The notes under the pieces were generated by a model. That model saw only the letters and a program-made list of their open reading frames with translations, ran no database searches and was not told the origin of the DNA. A stretch of DNA of 35,012 nucleotides from Haloarculaceae archaeon H-GB1-1 (GTDB lineage Archaea > Halobacteriota > Halobacteria > Halobacteriales > Haloarculaceae): NCBI GenBank assembly GCA_029688825.1, contig JARUKX010000038.1, positions 1-35,012 on the forward strand, written 5' to 3'. The number at the start of each line of letters is the position of its first letter. The first letter of the stretch is position 1. Of the stretch, positions 22,648 through 30,902 are shown one piece after another. The position numbers were made by a program, and so were the translations under genes.

Positions 22648-23904
22648 ATGAGTGACAAACCAAGCGTAACTCGACGACGGCTGATGAAGGCCGCAGCCGC
22701 GACCGGGGTCGCCGGAGTTGCAGGCTGTTCCGGTGGCAACGGTGGCGGAGACGGTGACAGCGGTGGAGACGGTGACAGCGGCGGTAGCGAGAGCTGGCGC
22801 ACCCAGGAACTGGCGATGGTGCCGGCGAAGGAGTACGACGCGCTGTACTCGCCTGACGAGGACGACGAGAAGGGCGAGACTGTCAACCACCTCACGTGGA
22901 CGGGCTACGACGCGTCGAACGTGCAGGACCCGTTCCGGGAGCAGTTCAACTGCAACACGCAACTGGACCTGTTCACCTCGAACCCGAAGGCGTTCAACCG
23001 CCTCAAGTCCGGCGAGTGGAAGCAGTTCCACCAGGCGACGTTCGACATGGCGTGGATTCCGCGCCTGGCCGAAGCGGGGCTCATTCGCCCGATAAACTAC
23101 GAGGAGTGGAAGCCGTACACGTTCGACCAGTACATCGACATCTTCCAGAAGAAGAACGGCTACAAGTACGCCTTCGTCAACGAGGACGACTACTCGTTCG
23201 ACACGGAAGGGAAGATGTACGGCGCACCGCAGCGGTTCGGCTGGGCGTCGTTCGTGGTGAACAAGGACACCGTCTCCGAGGACGACTACAAGACCTACGA
23301 CGCGGCGTGGTCCGACGAGTACGACGTCGGCGTCTACGACCTGATGTTCTGGGGCATCCAGATCATCATGCTCCGGGAGGGCATCGACCCGTACAAGGAG
23401 CACTCCGACGAGGAGGTCGAGCAGATCCGACAGGCGACGTTCGACCTGTTCGACAACGCGAAGACCCTGCTGCCGGACTTCGCGTCGATGAACCAGGCGC
23501 TCAAGTCCGGCGAGATCGACATCGGGTTCATCTCCGGCAACTGGATCAACGGCACCCTGCGACGCGGTGGCAACCTCCAATTCGAGGCCCACGTGCCCGA
23601 AGAGGGCGGGGTCATCTGGGTCGAGACGACGGCGTTCGTGAAGGGCGACCAGCCGACCGTCTCGGACAACTACCTCGCGTACATGCAGCAGGGTGAGAAC
23701 GCGCTGAAGCTCTCCTGGCCCACTTCCGGCGGGACCAACGTCGTCCCGCACAAGACGGCCTGGGAGAACTACAACGACGAGCAACGCGAAGTGCTACGCG
23801 TCGACGACATCCCGGACATCCTTGACCGCTCGGTGTTCTACACCGGCATTCCGGACCTCGACAAGTTCGAACCCATCTGGCGGGAAGCGAAGGGCCGCAT
23901 CTAA
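22648..23904 (+). CDS. PotD/PotF-like ABC transporter substrate-binding lipoprotein
   Basis: A 418-residue solute-binding protein. The N-terminus has a twin-arginine motif (TRRRLMKAAAA) and a lipobox (VAGC, Cys near residue 27), so it is exported folded by Tat and lipid-anchored outside. An acidic Gly-rich linker follows. The two-lobe body (about 55-418) has the layout of spermidine/putrescine-type binding proteins (YDASNVQDPFREQFN..., NWINGTLRRGG, AHVPEEGGVIWVETTAFVKG). The acidic and aromatic residues that bind polyamines cannot be assigned by eye, so the ligand could be any small cation or amino alcohol. First gene of a four-gene importer operon; a T-rich gap of 44 bases separates it from the ATPase gene, consistent with higher expression of the binding protein. 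Confidence 0.88.
   Translation: MSDKPSVTRRRLMKAAAATGVAGVAGCSGGNGGGDGDSGGDGDSGGSESWRTQELAMVPAKEYDALYSPDEDDEKGETVNHLTWTGYDASNVQDPFREQFNCNTQLDLFTSNPKAFNRLKSGEWKQFHQATFDMAWIPRLAEAGLIRPINYEEWKPYTFDQYIDIFQKKNGYKYAFVNEDDYSFDTEGKMYGAPQRFGWASFVVNKDTVSEDDYKTYDAAWSDEYDVGVYDLMFWGIQIIMLREGIDPYKEHSDEEVEQIRQATFDLFDNAKTLLPDFASMNQALKSGEIDIGFISGNWINGTLRRGGNLQFEAHVPEEGGVIWVETTAFVKGDQPTVSDNYLAYMQQGENALKLSWPTSGGTNVVPHKTAWENYNDEQREVLRVDDIPDILDRSVFYTGIPDLDKFEPIWREAKGRI
22747..22782 (+). repeat. Tandem 18-base repeat in the lipoprotein linker
   Basis: Two adjacent 18-base units (22747-22764 and 22765-22782) differ only at the last base and encode repeats of GDGDSG. They lie in the flexible linker after the lipobox, where slippage would change linker length without loss of function. 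Confidence 0.7.
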
Positions 23905-23930
23905 GCTGTTCTTCTCGCGTTTGGGGTTTC
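23905..23930 (+). terminator. T-rich spacer after the binding-protein gene
   Basis: The spacer contains TTCTTCTCGCGTTTGGGGTTTC directly after the stop codon, a run that could cause partial termination. No strong hairpin is seen, as is usual for archaeal terminators. Confidence 0.3.
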
Positions 23931-23948
23931 AGAACCGCACTGATACCA

Positions 23949-25010
23949 ATGTTAACGGCCACAAATCTACGAAAGGAGTATGGATCGCTCGTCGCGGTCG
24001 ACGACGTGAATCTGGAGATCGAGACCGGCGAATTCGCCACGATCGTCGGTCCGTCTGGCTGCGGAAAGACGACGCTGCTGCGGATGCTTGCCGGCCACCT
24101 CGAACCGACCTCGGGGGAGATCAATCTGAACGGACAGGACATCACCTACACGTCGCCACAGGAGCGACCGACCAGCCTGGTGTTCCAGTCGTGGGCGCTG
24201 TTCCCCCACATGACCGTTCGCGAGAACATCGAGTTCCCCATCAAGACCACCGGCCGCGAGGTCAACGGCCAGGTCGAGGAACTGCTCGAACAGGTGCGAC
24301 TCGACCCCGACGTGCACGCCGACAAGCAGGCGACGGAGCTCTCCGGCGGGCAGAAGCAGCGCGTCGCGCTGGCCCGCTCGCTGGCGTACGACCCCGACAT
24401 CTTGCTGCTCGACGAGCCGCTCGCCTCGCTGGACTACGTCCTGCAGAAGCGCCTCCAGCGCGAACTCGCCGATCTCAACGTCGAGTTGGACATGACGTTC
24501 ATCTACGTTACCCACAGCCTCGAGGCCGCGCTGGTGATGAGCGACAAGCTGTTCGTGCTGGACGACGGCGACACCATCCAGACGGGGCCGCCCGAGGACA
24601 TCTACCGCGAGCCGAACAACAAGTTCATCGCGGAGTTCATGGGCGACGCGAACGTCTTCGCCGTGACCGCGGACAACGTCGGGGGCGGGACGGCCGACGT
24701 AACGAGCACGGAGTTCGAGCGCTCGGGAACGGTCGACACTCACCTGGACGACACCCCCGAGTACCTCGTCGTGCGCTACGACGACTGCATCGTCGAACCC
24801 GAGCTTCGGAAGGACTTCGGTGCGGAGGTCCACGTCGACAACATCCTCGTTCGGGGGAACACCGTGCTCATCGAAGGGTCGAACGACGAGACCGACCAGG
24901 ATTACGTCGCGGAGGTCGACTTCGAGGTGTTCGAGGGCGTCGACCTGGAGGTCGGTGACACCGCGTACCTCCAGTGGGACGCCCACAAGGCAATTCTGGT
25001 GCCAGAATAA
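23949..25010 (+). CDS. PotA-like ABC transporter ATPase
   Basis: A 353-residue ATPase. Walker A is GPSGCGKTT (about 34-42), the Q loop lies in SLVFQSWALFPHMTV, and the ABC signature is LSGGQKQRVALARSLA (about 130-145). Walker B is DILLLDEPLASLD, with the switch His in YVTHSLEAA. The C-terminal 110 residues form TOBE-like beta domains that in this group regulate or stabilise the dimer. It energises uptake through the two following permeases. Its stop overlaps the start of the first permease by one base (TAATG). Family: spermidine/putrescine/iron(III)-type importers. Confidence 0.92.
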   Translation: MLTATNLRKEYGSLVAVDDVNLEIETGEFATIVGPSGCGKTTLLRMLAGHLEPTSGEINLNGQDITYTSPQERPTSLVFQSWALFPHMTVRENIEFPIKTTGREVNGQVEELLEQVRLDPDVHADKQATELSGGQKQRVALARSLAYDPDILLLDEPLASLDYVLQKRLQRELADLNVELDMTFIYVTHSLEAALVMSDKLFVLDDGDTIQTGPPEDIYREPNNKFIAEFMGDANVFAVTADNVGGGTADVTSTEFERSGTVDTHLDDTPEYLVVRYDDCIVEPELRKDFGAEVHVDNILVRGNTVLIEGSNDETDQDYVAEVDFEVFEGVDLEVGDTAYLQWDAHKAILVPE

Positions 25011-25948
25011 TGTCGACCATGGAGTCCCTCCGCGGCGCGTTCTCCGACGCCTCCGAGAGCGACAACCCTCTGCTGGCGCTGTTGCGGCCGCCATATCTGT
25101 TCATGCTGCCGCTGACGCTGCTGTTGCTGTTCATGTTCGTGGGGCCGATGGTCGCCATCGTGCTGTTCTCCATCCAGACGGGGAACAGCATCTCGCTCGA
25201 CCCCGCGATGTGGACGCTGGCCAACTACGAGGAGATCATCAGCGGCATGCTCGGCGGCTCGGGCATCTACGGGAAGGTCATGGCCAATACCGTCGTCATC
25301 AGCGCGATCACGACGGCGACGACGCTCGTGTTCTCCTACCCGGCGGCGTACGCGCTCGCGCGGAAGATCAAGCGCTACAAGCTGGTGTTCCTGCTTATGC
25401 TCATCATCCCGCTGTTCACCAGCGTCAACATCCGCGTGTTCGGGTGGGCGCTGTTCCTCGTGCAGAACGGCGTGCTCGACAGCATCGTCGGTCTGTTCGG
25501 CGTCACCGACTATCCATCGATGATGTACCAGCGCTGGACCATCATCCTGGGGACGACGTACGTCTACATGCCGTTCATGCTGTTCCCGATCTACCTGTCG
25601 CTGCTGAGCATCGAAGATACGACGTTCGAGGCGGCGGCTGACCTCGGCGCGAACAAGCTGACGATGTTCCGGAAGATACTGCTGCCGCTCAGCATGCCCG
25701 GTATCATCATCGGTTCGCTGTTCGTGTTCGTGCTCAGCCTCGGCGCGGACGTCGAGGCGCAGATCCTCGGCGGCGGCTCCGTGTTCACCATGGCGAGCAA
25801 CATCAACTACTCGTTCGGGTACAGTCAGAACTGGCCGCTCGGATCGGCACAGGCGGTCGGCCTGCTGCTCATCACGCTCGTGGCCGGCGTCATCATCCTG
25901 CGGACGATCGACCTCAGGGAGATCGCCTCGCGAGGTGGTGAGCGATGA
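25010..25948 (+). CDS. PotB-like ABC transporter permease
   Basis: A 312-residue permease with about six membrane helices. The binding-protein-dependent transport EAA loop lies near residue 205 (FEAAADLGANKLTMFRKILLPLSMPGI), where it contacts the ATPase. The TVVISAITTATTLVFSYPAAYALAR segment is typical of PotB-type permeases. The start is chosen at 25010, overlapping the ATPase stop; an ATG nine bases later is an alternative. The stop overlaps the second permease (ATGA). Together they form the heterodimeric channel. Confidence 0.92.
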   Translation: MSTMESLRGAFSDASESDNPLLALLRPPYLFMLPLTLLLLFMFVGPMVAIVLFSIQTGNSISLDPAMWTLANYEEIISGMLGGSGIYGKVMANTVVISAITTATTLVFSYPAAYALARKIKRYKLVFLLMLIIPLFTSVNIRVFGWALFLVQNGVLDSIVGLFGVTDYPSMMYQRWTIILGTTYVYMPFMLFPIYLSLLSIEDTTFEAAADLGANKLTMFRKILLPLSMPGIIIGSLFVFVLSLGADVEAQILGGGSVFTMASNINYSFGYSQNWPLGSAQAVGLLLITLVAGVIILRTIDLREIASRGGER

Positions 25949-26760
25949 GCACCAAACAGACGAGCCCGCTCGTCGCCAAGCTCAAGGCGGGCTCGTGGTA
26001 CGCCTACGTGGCGCTGGTGGCGCTGTTCTTCATCCTGCCGCTCTTGAGCCTCGTCATCGCGTCGTTCTACGACGGCCGGTTCTTCTCCATCGTGGACTAC
26101 GAATTCACGCTGCACTGGTACGAGGCGGCGCTCAATTCGGGGAGCATCCGCTCGGCGTTCGACAACACGGTTCGCATCGCGGTTCCGGTGACCATCATCA
26201 GCACGATCATCGGCACCGGCGGCGCGATCGCGTACACGCGCCACGAGTTCCCCTACCAGGACAAGTTCAAGCTGCTGGCGCTGTTGCCCATCTTCTTCCC
26301 GCTCATCCTGCTCGGGCTGGGCATGTCGATGTGGGCCAGCGTCGTCGGCCTCGGCTACGGCATCCTGCCGGCCATCGTCGGCGAACTCGTCTGGATCTCG
26401 CCCATCGTGATGTTCGTCGTCTCCATCACGGCGCTGGGCGTGGATCCGAACGTCGAGGAAGCCGCGCGCGACCTCGGTGCCGACTCGGTCACGCTGTACA
26501 CGAAGGTCGTGCTCCCGCTCATCAAGGACGGCGTCGTCTCCGGGGGCATCTTCGCGTTCGTCCTGGCGTGGAACAACTACTACATCGTCTCGTACCTCTC
26601 CGGGGTCCAGAGCACCATCACGACGTGGATCCACGGCCGGATGACCCAGGGATTCACGCCGGTGGTGCCCGCCGTGGCGTCGCTCATCTTCTACGTCTCG
26701 CTGCTGCTCGTCGTCGGCGCGGTCATCTTCGAGTTCCGCGAGGAAGCGAAGAACAACTGA
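25945..26760 (+). CDS. PotC-like ABC transporter permease
   Basis: A 271-residue permease with six membrane helices and the EAA loop VEEAARDLGADSVTLYTKVVL (about 170-190). The sequence layout is that of PotC-type permeases, with a TRHEF cytoplasmic element near residue 95. It pairs with the preceding permease, whose stop codon overlaps this ATG. The operon of four transport genes ends here; the next gene starts 92 bases later behind its own TATA-like box. Confidence 0.92.
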   Translation: MSTKQTSPLVAKLKAGSWYAYVALVALFFILPLLSLVIASFYDGRFFSIVDYEFTLHWYEAALNSGSIRSAFDNTVRIAVPVTIISTIIGTGGAIAYTRHEFPYQDKFKLLALLPIFFPLILLGLGMSMWASVVGLGYGILPAIVGELVWISPIVMFVVSITALGVDPNVEEAARDLGADSVTLYTKVVLPLIKDGVVSGGIFAFVLAWNNYYIVSYLSGVQSTITTWIHGRMTQGFTPVVPAVASLIFYVSLLLVVGAVIFEFREEAKNN

Positions 26761-26819
26761 CTGCACGACAACACTTTCCGACCCGGATATTTGCGGCGGT
26801 AGGCGTAAATAGATGCATT

Positions 26820-26829
26820 GCTATTTTCT
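26820..26829 (+). promoter_or_regulatory. TATA-like box of the HTH_10 regulator gene
   Basis: GCTATTTTCT is centred about 29 bases upstream of the ATG at 26853, which fits a leaderless transcript separate from the importer operon. Confidence 0.45.
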
Positions 26830-26852
26830 ACCAACCCCTCGGGGAGTCACCA

Positions 26853-27581
26853 ATGCTGGAATACACCTTCCGAATCAGACACGAGGGCTGTTGGACTGAG
26901 AACCTGAACGACCGGTTTCCGGACGTTTCGGCGACGATCATCTACTCGTACCGCCTGCTGGGCGTCTCGATCACCATGATCGAGGCGACGAACGTCGCCG
27001 ACGCGGACGCGTTCGTCGAGTGGCTCGACGACCACGCCGTCATGACCGTGGCCCAGCTCGTCAGCTACGACGAGGACCGCGAGACGGCGTTCGTCAGCCT
27101 CGCCGGCGACTACGAGACCGACACCGAACCCGTCCTCAACGTCCTGCTGCGCAACCGCTGTTTCCCGACCGTGCCGGCGACGGTGACCGGCGGTCGGGAA
27201 CACTGGAGCGTCCTGGCCTCCGACCACGAACAGGTCAGCCGGACCCACGAGGAACTCCAGAAAATCGGTCGCGTCGAGGTGGACTCGCTCCGCACGCCCG
27301 AACTCGACCGCCTGCTCACTGGTCTGAGCGAGGTGAAACAGGCCGTCCAGGACCTCTCGCCGCGCCAGCGGGAGGTCCTCGGCCGCGCCATCGACGAAGG
27401 CTACTACGACTCCCCCCGCGCGTGCAACATCGCCGACCTCGCCGAGCAGGACGACGCGAACACCTCGACGGTCGGCGAACACCTCCGCCGCTCGGAGGCG
27501 AAGATCCTGAAGGCCGTCGCGCCGCTGCTGAGTCGTCCGGAGCGGGGCGAGAACGAGCGTCGAACCGGTGCGGAAGCCTGA
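26853..27581 (+). CDS. HTH_10 (Bat-like) transcriptional regulator, probable regulator of the amine/importer cluster
   Basis: A 242-residue regulator with an N-terminal BAT-type alpha/beta sensor half (about 1-150; MLEYTFRIRHEGCWTENL, IIYSYRLLGVSITMIEATN). The C-terminal HTH_10 domain (about 165-230) begins LSPRQREVLGRAIDEGYYDSPR and has a recognition helix in ANTSTVGEHLRRSEAKIL. There are no PAS or GAF domains, so the BAT half probably senses directly, for example a metabolite. The single Cys in the EGCW motif lies beside a Trp. It sits between the importer operon and the glutamine-synthetase-like gene and is the natural candidate to control both; this is inference from position. Confidence 0.88.
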   Translation: MLEYTFRIRHEGCWTENLNDRFPDVSATIIYSYRLLGVSITMIEATNVADADAFVEWLDDHAVMTVAQLVSYDEDRETAFVSLAGDYETDTEPVLNVLLRNRCFPTVPATVTGGREHWSVLASDHEQVSRTHEELQKIGRVEVDSLRTPELDRLLTGLSEVKQAVQDLSPRQREVLGRAIDEGYYDSPRACNIADLAEQDDANTSTVGEHLRRSEAKILKAVAPLLSRPERGENERRTGAEA

Positions 27582-27582
27582 G

Positions 27583-27594
27583 GTCGTTTTCGTT
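27583..27594 (+). terminator. T-rich terminator candidate
   Basis: GTCGTTTTCGTT directly after the regulator's stop codon. The archaeal T-tract rule is only partly met, and no hairpin is visible. Confidence 0.3.
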
Positions 27595-27605
27595 CGGACA
27601 GGTGT

Positions 27606-27839
27606 TCAGCGGTCGTGGTCCGAGGCGGCGTCGGTCGGCTCACCGACGTCGATCGGCTCCAGTTTCGAGACTAACCCGTGGCGTTCCGCGACGAGTTCGA
27701 CCGAGAGTGTTCCATCTTCGCCGACCGACCAGCGGAGCGTCTCACCTGCTTCGACGCCGGCCTCCCGCCGCACTGCCGCTGGGACCGTGACGGAGAAACA
27801 CTCGTTCACGGTCGTTTCGCTCTCGACTTCGCGGGCCAT
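27606..27839 (-). CDS. AbrB/MazE/SpoVT-like swapped-hairpin DNA-binding protein
   Basis: A 77-residue protein with an AbrB-type beta-barrel core: CFSVTVPAAVRREAGVEAGE then TLRWSVGEDGTLSVEL (about residues 14-50). The positively charged loop (VRRE) matches the DNA-contacting hairpin of the fold. The C-terminal 25 residues are acidic and probably disordered. AbrB-type proteins are either global regulators or antitoxins; no toxin gene lies beside it, so a stand-alone regulator is more likely. It is transcribed on the same strand as the downstream-lying ligase gene but ends before the convergent HTH_10 gene. Start chosen at 27839 because the next in-frame upstream region lacks coding character. 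Confidence 0.75.
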   Translation of the reverse strand: MAREVESETTVNECFSVTVPAAVRREAGVEAGETLRWSVGEDGTLSVELVAERHGLVSKLEPIDVGEPTDAASDHDR

Positions 27840-27922
27840 AGTCGCTCGTCCGTTCCCCAGCCGAAAACAGTTCACTCCCCGAATTATGCTGACGACGAGC
27901 GCTGGATTCGAGCTCTCTCCCT

Positions 27923-29251
27923 CTAGAACTCGTCGCGGTACTCCTCGCGCTCCCAGTCGGTGACGTGGTTCTGGTAGCGGTCGAACTCGTCGCGCTTGAG
28001 CTTCACGAACTCGGTCACGAGGTCCTCGCCGAGCGCGTCGACGAGGACGTCGTCGTTCTCCAGGTGGGCGAGCGCGCCCGGGAGCGTCCGGGGGAGCCGC
28101 TCGTAGTCCTCCTTGTACGCGTTCTCCAGCGTGCCTTCGCCGGGGTCGATCTCGTTCTCGATGCCGTCCAGTCCGGCGGCGAGCGTCGCGGCCATCGAGA
28201 GGTAGGGGTTGGCGGCGCTGTCGGTGACGCGGTGTTCGATGCGGGTCGATTTGCCGAGTTCGGGCGGGAGCCGGAGGACGGTCGAGCGGTTGTCCGGCCC
28301 CCACGCGATGTTGACGGGTGCCCAGATGCCCGGAATCAGGCGCTTGTAGGAGTTCACGGTCGGCGCGCAGACGGCGGTCAGGGCCTTCATGTGTTCGAGC
28401 AGGCCGCCCATGAAGTGTCGCGCTTCGTCGGAGATGCCCGCCTCGTGGGGGTGCTTGCCGGCCGGGAACTCGAGGTCCTCGGCGTCGTCGCCGCCCGCGA
28501 ACACGTTCTCGTCACCGTCCCACAGGCTGAGGTGGTAGTGCAGCCCGTTGGCGTCCTCGCCGGAGTGGGGGCGGGGCATCATCGTCGCCTTCAGCCCCTC
28601 GTTCCGGGAGAGGGCCTTCACCATGTGCCGGAAGAACATCACGCCGTCGGCGGTGGTGACGGCGTCGTCGTACTCGATGTTGACCTCGTACTGCCCGGGC
28701 TGGGACTCCTGGTGGATGCCGATGACGTTGTACCCGCCGGCGTCCATGGCGTCCGACCAGGCGTGGATGAGGTCGGCGCTCTGGTCCAGCGCGTCCATGT
28801 CGTACGAACAGCGGTGATTGAACGGCACCCAGCCCTCGTCGTCGTCCGGCGCGAGCAGCGAGAACTCGGTCTCGACGCCGATGTTCGGCTCGAAGCCGGC
28901 GTCGCGGACGTCCTCGACGACGGACTTGAGCGCGCTTCGCGTACAGAGGTCGAACCGGTGGCCGTCGACGCTGGTCAGGTCGGTGAACACCGCCGCCGTG
29001 TCGTCGCGCCAGGAGACCGGCGTTATCGAGTCGAGGTCGGCGACTGCCATCATGTCCCCGTGCTGGGGCCCGTACTTCGGGTCGTCGAGCAGCCCCGGTT
29101 CGAGGGTGAGCTCGGCGACGCCGTTCGCGAACCCGACGCCCTCCTCGGCCGCGTCGTCCAGTTCGGACGCCGGGAGGGTGATACCTCGCGCGACGCCGTT
29201 CAGGTCGGTCCAGACCAGTCGGATGGTGTCGAACTCGTCGGTAGAAGCCAT
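27923..29251 (-). CDS. Glutamine-synthetase-like ligase (GlnA-type III/PuuA-like)
   Basis: A 442-residue member of the glutamine synthetase superfamily. Visible motifs are VETEFSLL (the n1/n2 metal-binding Glu), NGLHYHLSLW (the metal His region), NSYKRLIPG (flap region), RSTVLRLPPE and IEHRVTDSAANPYLSMAA (glutamate and Arg pocket). No adenylylation Tyr loop of the bacterial GS type was identified. Subgroups of this family make gamma-glutamyl amides: PuuA for putrescine, GlnA4 for ethanolamine and IpuC for isopropylamine. The neighbourhood (importer of a PotABCD type, aldehyde dehydrogenase and alcohol dehydrogenase) suggests gamma-glutamylation of an imported amine rather than ammonia assimilation. 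Ordinary glutamine synthetase activity cannot be excluded from sequence alone. Confidence 0.88.
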   Translation of the reverse strand: MASTDEFDTIRLVWTDLNGVARGITLPASELDDAAEEGVGFANGVAELTLEPGLLDDPKYGPQHGDMMAVADLDSITPVSWRDDTAAVFTDLTSVDGHRFDLCTRSALKSVVEDVRDAGFEPNIGVETEFSLLAPDDDEGWVPFNHRCSYDMDALDQSADLIHAWSDAMDAGGYNVIGIHQESQPGQYEVNIEYDDAVTTADGVMFFRHMVKALSRNEGLKATMMPRPHSGEDANGLHYHLSLWDGDENVFAGGDDAEDLEFPAGKHPHEAGISDEARHFMGGLLEHMKALTAVCAPTVNSYKRLIPGIWAPVNIAWGPDNRSTVLRLPPELGKSTRIEHRVTDSAANPYLSMAATLAAGLDGIENEIDPGEGTLENAYKEDYERLPRTLPGALAHLENDDVLVDALGEDLVTEFVKLKRDEFDRYQNHVTDWEREEYRDEF

Positions 29252-29304
29252 GGCCCATACAGGTGCTCCAGAGGTAGTAACCCTTCACCCGCAGACTTGC
29301 GACG

Positions 29305-29335
29305 GCTTTTATGTGAGGTGTCATCGGACCACACC
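29305..29335. promoter_or_regulatory. Shared promoter zone of ligase and dehydrogenase genes with inverted repeat
   Basis: A TATA-like CATAAAAG on the minus strand (at about 29307-29314) could serve the ligase gene at 29251 with a leader of about 30 nt. Beside it lies GGTGT (29317-29321), repeated inverted as ACACC (29331-29335) with a nine-base spacer. This could be a binding site for a regulator that controls both directions. Confidence 0.4.
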
Positions 29336-29396
29336 GTCGACCCGTGGGGACCGACCCGACGGCGGTGGGGCGCGGGCGGTCGCCGGACCTCCCGCA

Positions 29397-29403
29397 CTTA
29401 AAC
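29397..29403 (+). promoter_or_regulatory. TATA-like box of the aldehyde dehydrogenase operon
   Basis: CTTAAAC lies about 57 bases upstream of the ATG at 29457, implying a leader of roughly 30 nt. Confidence 0.4.
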
Positions 29404-29456
29404 ACTCCCACATCACGCAGGGAAGGCTTAGGCCCGAACGCGTGCCGACATTTGTC

Positions 29457-30902
29457 ATGGACTACGGACTGCTGATAGACGGCGAGACGGTGGACTCCGA
29501 GGACCGGCTGTCGGTCGACGCCCCGGCGACCGGCGAGGAGGTCGGCACGGTCGCGAGCGGCACGGCAGCACAGACGGCGGACGCCATCGAGGCGGCTCGA
29601 CGGACGGCCCGCGAGTGGGGCGACAGCGACCCCGGCGAGCGCGCGGCTCCGCTGCACGAGGTCGCCGACCGCATCGAGGACGAGGCCGACGAGATAGCCG
29701 AGGTACTGAGCCGCGAGACGGGCAAGTGCATCGGGACGGCGGAGGGCGAGGTGGCCGAGACGGTCGCACAGTTCCGCTTCTACGCCGGCGTCACGGACAA
29801 GGTTCGCGGCGACACCGTCCCGACCCCGTCGAACCGCTTCAACTACACCAAACGGGTTCCCTACGGCGTGACCGCCCACATCGTCCCGTGGAACTATCCC
29901 CTGCTGCTCGGCTCTCGGTCCATCGCCGCCGCGCTGGCGACGGGCAACACCGTGGTCGCCAAAGCGCCGAGTCAGGCCCCGCTGTCGACGATGTGGTACG
30001 GCGAGCTCCTCCAGGCGGAACTCCCCGACGGCGTCTTCAACCTCCTCTCCGGGCCGGGCAGCGAGGTGGGTGCCGAGCTCTCGGACAACGCCGACGTGGA
30101 CGCCATCAGCTTCACGGGGTCGACGGCGGTCGGCCAGCGCGTCCTCGAATCGGCGGCGAAGCACATCGTCCCGGTCGACGTCGAACTCGGCGGGAAGGCC
30201 CCGGCCATCGTCCTGCCCGACGCTGACCCGACGAACGCCGCCGTCGGCGTCGCCACCGGCATCTTCTCGAACACGGGCCAGAACTGCGTCGCGCAGTCGC
30301 GGCTCATCGTCCACGAGGACGTGAAAGACGAGGTCGTCGACGAGGTGGTCGCGCAGGCCGAAGCCATCACGCTCGGCGACGGTACGGACCCCGAGACGGA
30401 CATGGGCGCGGTCATCTCCGAGGACGCGCTCGAAGACATGCTGAACTACGTCGAGGTCGCGAAACAGGAGGGGGCGACGCTGCTCACGGGCGGCAAGCGG
30501 CCCGACGACCCCGACCTCGCGGACGGGAACTTCCTCGAACCGACCGTCTTCGACGACGTGACCAACGACATGCGCATCGCACGGGAGGAGATCTTCGGGC
30601 CGGTCCTGTCGGTCATCACGGTCTCGTCGGTCGAGGAGGCCATCGAGATCGCCAACGACTCCGACTTCGCGCTGGCGGCCAGCCTGTGGACGGAGCGCCT
30701 CGACGCGACGAAGTACGCAGACCGCCTCGACCACGGCCTCGTCGCGGTCAACACCTTCCCCGTCTCGATGCCCCAGAGTCCGTGGGGCGGCAACAAGCAG
30801 TCCGGCATCGGCCGCGAGGGCGGCCTCGAAGGCGTCGAGGCGTTCACCACCGTCAACAGCGTCGTCGTCGAGCACGGCGACATGGGCGAGGGCTACCGAT
30901 GA
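29457..30902 (+). CDS. NAD(P)-dependent aldehyde dehydrogenase
   Basis: A 481-residue member of the aldehyde dehydrogenase superfamily with all catalytic landmarks. The oxyanion Asn is in VPWNYPLL, the Rossmann segment is ISFTGSTAVGQ, the general base Glu is in VELGGKAPA, and the nucleophile Cys is in TGQNCVAQS. The C-terminal part has REEIFGPVLSV. Length is normal. It oxidises an aldehyde to an acid using NAD or NADP. The closest functional classes by look are succinate-semialdehyde and gamma-glutamyl-gamma-aminobutyraldehyde dehydrogenases, but the substrate cannot be read from sequence. The last codon overlaps the M81 peptidase start (ATGA, 30899-30902), so the two proteins are made together. 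Confidence 0.93.
   Translation: MDYGLLIDGETVDSEDRLSVDAPATGEEVGTVASGTAAQTADAIEAARRTAREWGDSDPGERAAPLHEVADRIEDEADEIAEVLSRETGKCIGTAEGEVAETVAQFRFYAGVTDKVRGDTVPTPSNRFNYTKRVPYGVTAHIVPWNYPLLLGSRSIAAALATGNTVVAKAPSQAPLSTMWYGELLQAELPDGVFNLLSGPGSEVGAELSDNADVDAISFTGSTAVGQRVLESAAKHIVPVDVELGGKAPAIVLPDADPTNAAVGVATGIFSNTGQNCVAQSRLIVHEDVKDEVVDEVVAQAEAITLGDGTDPETDMGAVISEDALEDMLNYVEVAKQEGATLLTGGKRPDDPDLADGNFLEPTVFDDVTNDMRIAREEIFGPVLSVITVSSVEEAIEIANDSDFALAASLWTERLDATKYADRLDHGLVAVNTFPVSMPQSPWGGNKQSGIGREGGLEGVEAFTTVNSVVVEHGDMGEGYR

Noticed and set aside
28512-30875. A 787-codon open frame on the minus strand opposite the aldehyde dehydrogenase
   Set aside because: It spans the opposite strand of a well-conserved enzyme and the divergent promoter region, and has no recognisable domain.
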